DNA of 10,447 nucleotides from JADFNO01 sp965369945. Lineage in GTDB: Bacteria; Planctomycetota; Phycisphaerae; Phycisphaerales; SM1A02. The DNA is taken from contig CBDUST010000147.1 of the NCBI GenBank assembly GCA_965369945.1, forward strand, positions 1 to 10,447. The letters run 5' to 3'. Both the position numbers and the translations under genes were made by a program. Positions 5,646 to 10,447 of this stretch are shown piece after piece. Under the pieces are notes generated by a model that worked only from the letters and a program-made list of their open reading frames with translations, was not told the origin of the DNA and searched no databases. Positions within the stretch are counted from its first letter, which is position 1; each line of letters opens with the position of its first letter.

Positions 5646-8600
5646 TCAATTGTTCCTCGTTTCGATAGCGAACGAAACGCGTCCGATCTCCACGATGTCG
5701 TCCGGCTCCGTCAGCCGGAACGTCAGTGAGCGGCGCTCTTCATTCGGTCGGCCGAAGTTTGTGATGATCGTCGCCTGAACCGTCGTCGGTCCCGCAAGAA
5801 TCTGCTGTCCGGACCCAAAGAAATGAGCCTTGATAGCGTACTCTCCCGCCATTGCTTTCCGAATCACGTACTCCTCAGGCCCGTATCCACCGGTATTGTC
5901 AGCCGAGAGCAACCCTCCGATTGTTGTGCGATTGTGGCCATAGTAACATTGTTCTGTCGATGGCTCGATCACCCATAGATCGATGTCGGTCAGGTCCGTA
6001 TCCCACGTCAACACGATCCTTACGTCTACATCTAATCGTTTGCGCAGACGAGAATCGAGTGATACTGTGAGATCCTCTGCCCCTCCTATGGAAGCGAGGA
6101 GACCATTGAGCTCCATCAACGCGATAACTTCGATATCGGGAAACCGCTCGTCCCATTGCCCCATCACAACTTGCTCGAGCATCTCGATCGCCCGTTGGTA
6201 GTTGCTGCGCTTCGCCAGCACCAGAGCCAAGTCGCGGTAAGACTGCGGTTCTTCGGGGCGTAGATGCAGCACTCGCTCAAACACAATGATTGCAGTATCA
6301 ACTTCACCTGCCTGATCGAGGCGGTGGCCAACGATCCGCAACAACGCCGGGCTCTCCAGTTCCAATTCAAGAACGCTGGTTAGTACGCGCAACCCTGTAT
6401 CAGCGCGGCCGGCGCTGAAGAAGAAGTCCGCGCAATCCAGGTAGAACGATGGACTGGTGAAGTACTGTCTTCGCTGACGCAGAAAGACTTCATACGCGTC
6501 TTCGCCCGACGCGTTCTTGATCGCCTTGAGGTATGGCGTGTCCGGTTCCCATGGCTTGAAGTCAATGGACATCGTGGGTTGATCATCGGCGAACTCTCGA
6601 TCGACTCGCTGCGGGTCGTCGCTCGGATCACCAAAGATCCCACCACCCCCGGTTGCAGCCGGCGGATCCTCGACGTTGAGCAGAGGCGCGGCACGCCGCC
6701 CGGGAACCGCCTGACTCGTCCTTTCTTGAGCTGCATTTGCGAACTCTCCCAGCAAAGCCGGTTCTTCGCGCGAGTCATCCGGCTCCTCGTCGTACCGAAA
6801 GTCTTTTGGATACTTGAATCCCGTGTCCCACCAAGCCACGCGCTCATCCCACATCGCCGCTACATGCTCAATCTGTTCCTCCCGCGAGCGGCTCTCTTCG
6901 GCCACCAGCTCTTCCATGGCTTCGAAATACTGCTCATAGATATCGGGACGGCTCTTTGGGGGTACTATGCGGTACTCGACATACTGCTGCAGTCGCTCCA
7001 AGACCAGTAGCGACGTCGCCGGCGTGACGAGTCCGTACCGTTTCCCCAACGTCAGCAGGTCGTCGTGGTTCTTCTCAGGAAAGAGAGCCAGCTTATCGAG
7101 TTTCATCTGCGCCCATAGTTGCGGAACCGGCCCGGTGTCAGTCGCGTCGGAACGCCTAATCGTGAAGCTCGCTTGTTGCCCGTCGCTGTACCGCAAGGTG
7201 ATCGTTGCTTGCTTGGTAGGTAACCTGCCGGAGACGACCACACGACCATCGACCGGCTCTGAACCGCTCGGATAAATCTCGGCGACCGACTCCCCGTCAT
7301 AGTCGATCGTGGTTAACGCGAACGGTTGACGTCCGAGGCCCGACAGCACTTGTTTGTCTGTGAGTTGCGCCAGGTTCAGATACACACCACCGCTTGAGTG
7401 CGCCATGTACTTCAACCGGAGATGATCTGCTTTCGAGTCGCCGTTGAGCACGAACACCGGCGCATCGAACTTCTCCGGCAGTGTCGTGCCCAGCGTATTG
7501 CGACCATCGGTGAACAGGAGATAGTATCCGCTCGCCGGGCCACCCTTCGTCCGCTTCGCAAATCGGTCAAAGCGAACCTGATCGAACGACGTCGCCCCAT
7601 CGAATGGTATCGCCTTGAGATGCTTCCCCAACGCAGACGTATCGCCATCTCTTATGGCGAATGTTCTAGCCTGCTGAGCTACATGGCGGAAGACGACTAG
7701 ATCGACTTGTAACTCGCCGAGTTGCTCGAGATGCTCTTTCAAGAGAGCGAGGTCACGCTCCGCGTTCGCGTTTGCCCGGCTCAATGACGCATCCCACAGA
7801 ACAACAATCCGCTCAGGATTGGGTAGTCGTGCAGCGGCCGCCGCCGTCGGAAGATCGGCGACGACAAAGTAGTATTGACCTTGAGCGTCCTTCTGGACAA
7901 GAACCTGCCGATCGGTCAGCTCGGCAGGTTCCGGGATCGTAACGCGCAGATCCTCCTGAAGATTCGCGTTCTCCAAATGAGTGCTGGCAACGTAACGATC
8001 TTCCCACTGCTCGAAACGAAAATTGGCGAACTCCCCAGCTTGAGTCTTCGGTAAGGTGGAACCTTTTACGATCTCCACCGTAAGCTCAAAATCCTTCACT
8101 GGTTCCGGATATTGCAGCGGTAGTTCGTAGATTAATCCTTCCGCCGTTGAGATCAGCTTCGAGACGTAACTCACTTGGATCGTTCGCGAGCCCTTGGCGG
8201 GGATTGGCCAGACGCGGGCCCGGAAGTTATTGCCGCCCACCCATTCCACCAACCCCGGATCAATACCCTTGCGCACTTCGCTCTCAAACGTGATTCGTGC
8301 TCTGTCCTTCTCGACTGCGATTGCATCGATGAGTTGGCCGCCAACGTCCAAGGCATACCCCGAGACGGTCGATCCGTCCGGCAACGGGAAGATCAGTTGA
8401 CCTTCCAGAACACGGTCCAGCGAATTGTTGAACGTTAGCGTTGTTGTTGTCTGGGCGATGAAGCCGCGTATGACGACATGCGTCTTCGCTGCGGTGATGG
8501 CCAGCGGAATTGATAGCCCGTCGGGATCCGCCTTGGCTAACAACACCGGCGGCTTGTCTTGAGGCGGTTGCTGTGGCGGAACCACTGGTTCCTGCCCGGT

Positions 8601-8651
8601 GGCTAACGAAGCAATGAGCAGCACAGCGATACACGTGGATAGCAAACGCAT
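5646..8651 (-). CDS. Exported VIT-VWA-TPR-DUF2135 protein
   Basis: This 1001-residue protein starts with a signal peptide (MRLLSTCIAVLLIASLATGQ). A proline- and glutamine-rich linker (about 21-36) follows. Residues ~45-165 form a VIT (vault/inter-alpha-trypsin) domain, with LEGQLIFPLPDGSTVSGYAL and NNFRARVWPIPAKGSRTIQVSY. Residues ~282-425 are a von Willebrand A domain with an intact MIDAS start DASLS (287-291) and FTDGRNT (Asp382). A charged linker (~620-690, Gly-rich near 667) leads to TPR-like helices (~730-830, including AGEVDTAIIVFERVLHLRPE). The end (~872-996) is DUF2135, with TWDTDLTDIDLWVIEPS and YGPEEYVIRKAMAGEYAIKA. Related VIT/VWA proteins are frequent in Planctomycetota and are thought to work in extracellular or envelope protein contacts; a specific role is unknown. 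I preferred ATG 8651 over the upstream in-frame ATG 8711, because it begins the signal peptide and has GAGG six bases before it. Confidence 0.88.
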   Translation of the reverse strand: MRLLSTCIAVLLIASLATGQEPVVPPQQPPQDKPPVLLAKADPDGLSIPLAITAAKTHVVIRGFIAQTTTTLTFNNSLDRVLEGQLIFPLPDGSTVSGYALDVGGQLIDAIAVEKDRARITFESEVRKGIDPGLVEWVGGNNFRARVWPIPAKGSRTIQVSYVSKLISTAEGLIYELPLQYPEPVKDFELTVEIVKGSTLPKTQAGEFANFRFEQWEDRYVASTHLENANLQEDLRVTIPEPAELTDRQVLVQKDAQGQYYFVVADLPTAAAAARLPNPERIVVLWDASLSRANANAERDLALLKEHLEQLGELQVDLVVFRHVAQQARTFAIRDGDTSALGKHLKAIPFDGATSFDQVRFDRFAKRTKGGPASGYYLLFTDGRNTLGTTLPEKFDAPVFVLNGDSKADHLRLKYMAHSSGGVYLNLAQLTDKQVLSGLGRQPFALTTIDYDGESVAEIYPSGSEPVDGRVVVSGRLPTKQATITLRYSDGQQASFTIRRSDATDTGPVPQLWAQMKLDKLALFPEKNHDDLLTLGKRYGLVTPATSLLVLERLQQYVEYRIVPPKSRPDIYEQYFEAMEELVAEESRSREEQIEHVAAMWDERVAWWDTGFKYPKDFRYDEEPDDSREEPALLGEFANAAQERTSQAVPGRRAAPLLNVEDPPAATGGGGIFGDPSDDPQRVDREFADDQPTMSIDFKPWEPDTPYLKAIKNASGEDAYEVFLRQRRQYFTSPSFYLDCADFFFSAGRADTGLRVLTSVLELELESPALLRIVGHRLDQAGEVDTAIIVFERVLHLRPEEPQSYRDLALVLAKRSNYQRAIEMLEQVVMGQWDERFPDIEVIALMELNGLLASIGGAEDLTVSLDSRLRKRLDVDVRIVLTWDTDLTDIDLWVIEPSTEQCYYGHNRTTIGGLLSADNTGGYGPEEYVIRKAMAGEYAIKAHFFGSGQQILAGPTTVQATIITNFGRPNEERRSLTFRLTEPDDIVEIGRVSFAIETRNN

Positions 8652-8858
8652 AGTCAGCCTCAGTTCATAAGTTCGTGTTGTCAGTGAGTTTCTGCGTCGC
8701 TGCAGCGGCATGTCCCGCTCCCAGCTCCCCGATGTTTCCGCGGGCGCTCATGGGGGTATTACGTGTCCGCGGTCGCTCGGGTTCCGGTGGTTCTTCCGAG
8801 CTAATCCACATTTTCTCCCCACTCCATACCTCGATGCCATACTTGCTACGCTCCGGCG
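8652..8858. other. Divergent intergenic region with a 12-base direct repeat
   Basis: This gap separates the minus-strand VIT/VWA gene from comF. It must hold both 5' ends, but no convincing sigma70 boxes are seen on either strand. CCGCGGGCGCTC (8738-8749) and CCGCGGTCGCTC (8767-8778) are direct repeats with one mismatch at a 29-base period. They could be binding sites for a regulator shared by the two genes, though the region is GC-rich and chance is not excluded. Confidence 0.35.
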
Positions 8859-9686
8859 GTGCACCTGCTACTTCGCAAACGGTCTGCCGAGCTCGGAGCT
8901 TGGCTGGACGATGTTCAGCAGGCGTGGTTCGGATGGTCGTTGCCGCCGGCCGAGCGCGCCGTCGCTGACGCCGGATGGGAGCGCGATGAACCCAACTCGT
9001 ATTGCCGCCGATGCGGTTCGAGTGTGGGTGTTGGAGAAGTAACTAAATCCGGTTGCGGTTCGTGTCGTGGCAAATCAACGCCAGTTGATGCGGTGGTTCG
9101 ACTTGGCGCATACATGGGCGATCTGCGCCGATGGATACTGGCAATCAAATATCAACGATGGTCGGATATGGCTGAGTTGCTCGGGCGACAGTTGGGCCGG
9201 GCCTTGTCCGAATCAAAAATTCTGGACGTCTCACGATGCGTCGTCGTACCGATGCCGATGCCCTGGCAGCGACGGATATACCGGGGTATCGACCATACCT
9301 TGGCGATCGCTGCCGGCGCTGCGGCTCAACTCCATGCCCCGATCCTGAGGATGCTAACGGCTGCCAACGGAAGACCCCAGATGGCGCTGTCATCGACCGA
9401 GCGGCTGCGGTACGGCGGGCGGGGACTGCGTCTTCGCAGACGCCCCGGTGGATGGGATATGCGTGGCGTTCAAGTCGTGCTGGTTGATGATGTGCGGACG
9501 ACCGGCGCCTCGATGCACCGTGCCGCAAGACTCCTTCGCCGATCTCGGCCGGCTGGCGTTATCGCGGCAGTCCTGGCCGTTTCCGACGATCGGGCCCGGC
9601 GGGAACGTGGCGATCCTACACAGCAATCGCAGCCCGGATCGAGGGTTGGTGGCCGGCTGTCGAGTTCTTTGGATGGCCTAGATTGA
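8859..9686 (+). CDS. comF: ComF-family phosphoribosyltransferase-like protein
   Basis: The predicted product has 275 residues. A zinc-finger-like set of four cysteines (Cys49, Cys52, Cys66, Cys69 in YCRRCG and CGSCRG) precedes a type I phosphoribosyltransferase domain. The PRPP-binding loop is VVLVDDVRTTGAS (207-219). VVVPMPMPWQRRIYRGIDHT (128-147) corresponds to the usual VPVPLHPRRLRERGFNQ region, and ALSSTERLRYGGRGLRL to the L-S-xx-ER-xxN block. In naturally competent bacteria ComF takes part in single-stranded DNA uptake; in many other bacteria its role is unclear, so competence should not be assumed. The only usable start is GTG 8859: the frame is closed by TAA at 8802 and has no ATG between. 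The N-terminal ~45 residues and the Arg-rich tail are poorly conserved. The TGA stop lies within the -35 box of the rRNA promoter. Confidence 0.85.
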   Translation: MHLLLRKRSAELGAWLDDVQQAWFGWSLPPAERAVADAGWERDEPNSYCRRCGSSVGVGEVTKSGCGSCRGKSTPVDAVVRLGAYMGDLRRWILAIKYQRWSDMAELLGRQLGRALSESKILDVSRCVVVPMPMPWQRRIYRGIDHTLAIAAGAAAQLHAPILRMLTAANGRPQMALSSTERLRYGGRGLRLRRRPGGWDMRGVQVVLVDDVRTTGASMHRAARLLRRSRPAGVIAAVLAVSDDRARRERGDPTQQSQPGSRVGGRLSSSLDGLD

Positions 9687-9710
9687 CAGGGGCGAACAGG
9701 TGGCTAAAAT
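9683..9710 (+). promoter_or_regulatory. Strong sigma70-type rRNA promoter
   Basis: TTGACA (9683-9688, perfect consensus) is followed after 16 bases by TAAAAT (9705-9710, five of six consensus). The sequence after the -10 box (CCCGGC) is GC-rich, as in the discriminators of stringently controlled rRNA promoters. No AT-rich UP element is seen upstream. Transcription would start near 9716-9718, about 417 bases before mature 16S. A weaker second candidate is TTGGAT (9771-9776), 18 bases, TAAACA (9795-9800). Confidence 0.72.
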
Positions 9711-9921
9711 CCCGGCACCGGATCGCGAAAGCGATTACGGCTATGGTGCCGAAATGTCTTGCACCATGACTTGGATTGTACGCTCATTGGAAAGTAAACA
9801 GTTGGGTACGCCGCGAGGATGTGCCCGAGACCTTGGCGTGTTCACAACGTGCCTTGGAATCGGGATCCTTGGGTGCCGGTCTTCACAGCTCCGGTATCCA
9901 TTGAACATCCTTGTGATGCCT

Positions 9922-9952
9922 GATCGGTCAGGACCAACTAGACCGATCTTTT
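9922..9952 (+). terminator. Terminator-like hairpin inside the rRNA leader
   Basis: GATCGGTC (9922-9929) and GACCGATC (9941-9948) form a perfect 8-bp stem with an 11-base loop, followed by TTTT (9949-9952). The form is that of a weak intrinsic terminator or pause site. It may instead be the end point of a comF transcript or an RNA processing stem. Confidence 0.4.
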
Positions 9953-10048
9953 ACCGTTGTCATTGATAATGGTGACGGTAGTGATGTTCATAAATTTCCA
10001 ACAGATTTGCCGTCTGTTGGCGTTGGTTGTTGGAACCAGCGAGACCGT

Positions 10049-10072
10049 CCGGTTTCGAGCAATCGAAGCCGG
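10049..10072 (+). other. 10-bp hairpin with GCAA tetraloop before 16S
   Basis: CCGGTTTCGA pairs with TCGAAGCCGG with one T-G wobble, around the GNRA-type loop GCAA. It is the most stable local hairpin in the leader and sits 61 bases before mature 16S. Confidence 0.6.
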
Positions 10073-10133
10073 TTGGCCAGGGTAAACAGGTGTAATGCAT
10101 CGTGATCTTCTTGATCGCGTTTGATAGCACAAC

Positions 10134-10447
10134 AAATTGAAGAGTTTGATCCTGGCTCAGATTGAACGCTGGCGGCATGGCTAAGACATGCAAGTCGAGC
10201 GCGAAAGCCCCTTCGGGGGTGAGTAGAGCGGCGCAAGGGCGAGGAATGCGTTCCTACGTACCCCGAGGTCAGGGATAGCCCAGGGAAACCTGGATTAATA
10301 CCTGATGTGGTCCTTCGGGATCAAAGGCTTGCTGCCTCGGGAGCGGAGAACGCCCTATCAGGTTGTTGGTGAGGTAACGGCTCACCAAGCCGAAGACGGG
10401 TAGCGGGTGTGAGAGCATGACCCGCCGCATCGGGACTGAGACACTGC
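10134..10447 (+). rRNA. rrs: 16S ribosomal RNA, 5' 314 bases (3' partial)
   Basis: The mature 5' end by comparison with E. coli is AAATTGAAGAG at 10134. The universal primer site used for bacterial 16S amplification is intact at 10141-10160. ATTGAACGCTGGCGGCATGG, ACATGCAAGTCGAGCG and GGGACTGAGACACTGC follow in the expected order; the window ends near E. coli position 330-340. The V1 helix is short (AAGCCCCTTCGGGGGT, a UUCG-capped stem). Where most bacteria have GGGTGAGTAACACGT, this sequence reads GGGCGAGGAATGCGTTCC, which resembles what I remember of Phycisphaerae-type 16S. Class-level placement is an inference. Confidence 0.97.

Larger units (their letters stand above)
9711..10133 (+). other. 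Hairpin-rich 16S rRNA leader (pre-rRNA 5' region)
   Basis: This is the non-coding stretch between comF and mature 16S rRNA; no convincing gene is seen. It contains a series of inverted repeats: 9713-9719 with 9745-9751 enclosing ATCGC-GAAA-GCGAT (9722-9735); 9835-9842 with 9846-9853 (two wobbles, three-base loop); 9922-9929 with 9941-9948; 9953-9962 with 9970-9979 (three wobbles); 10021-10028 with 10034-10041; and 10049-10058 with 10063-10072 around a GCAA tetraloop. Such stems serve as antitermination, folding or RNase processing sites in bacterial rRNA leaders. The main processing stalk that pairs with sequence 3' of 16S cannot be tested here. I did not find a clear boxA. Confidence 0.6.

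Noticed and set aside
8652..8711. Upstream start (ATG 8711) of the VIT/VWA gene
   Set aside because: The added 20 residues are a basic, non-conserved leader placed before a complete signal peptide; ATG 8651 has a Shine-Dalgarno and starts the signal peptide directly.
9700..9966. An 88-codon open frame with GTG start within the rRNA leader
   Set aside because: It begins in the promoter spacer, overlaps the -10 box and several hairpins, and its protein shows no recognisable family; it fits a chance open frame in a leader.

Overview
The window looks like a bacterial, probably planctomycetotal (class Phycisphaerae or near it) contig fragment. Three things suggest this: the 16S rRNA start at the right edge, which has a short V1 region and an unusual segment where most bacteria read GGGTGAGTAA; the large exported VIT/VWA/DUF2135 protein; and a ComF with a Phycisphaerae-like zinc-finger spacing. 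The assignment is from memory of such sequences, not from a search. The left edge is a poly-C/poly-G fold-back and the right edge stops inside 16S rRNA, as expected for an assembly contig that broke at low-complexity and repeated sequence.

Layout. (1) Bases 1-573: the 3' end of an aconitase gene, with a 39-base palindromic repeat lying in frame inside it. (2) 575-1259: a compact REPIN/RAYT-like unit. A small HUH (Y1-type) protein gene sits between two 82-base direct copies of a REP doublet, and the second copy encodes the last nine residues and the stop codon of the protein. (3) 1281-1796: a DinB-superfamily metal-dependent protein. (4) 1935-2996: a membrane-anchored DUF3179 protein with a CPLC motif. 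(5) 3156-5618: an 820-residue exported helical protein that reads as six divergent repeats of a CpxP/Spy-like helical unit. (6) 5646-8651, minus strand, convergent with (5) across only 27 bases: a 1001-residue exported VIT-VWA-TPR-DUF2135 protein. (7) 8859-9686: a ComF-family phosphoribosyltransferase. (8) 9683-10447: a strong sigma70-type promoter whose -35 box contains the comF stop codon, then a hairpin-rich leader of about 420 bases, then the first 314 bases of 16S rRNA.

The genes do not form one pathway. Aconitase and the rRNA are housekeeping; DUF3179, the six-repeat protein and the VIT/VWA protein are all predicted to act at or outside the inner membrane. The parts most worth a second look are the RAYT/REPIN unit, the palindrome inside aconitase, the six-repeat protein and the rRNA leader. 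No CRISPR array, toxin-antitoxin pair, phage gene or recognisable defence system is visible.
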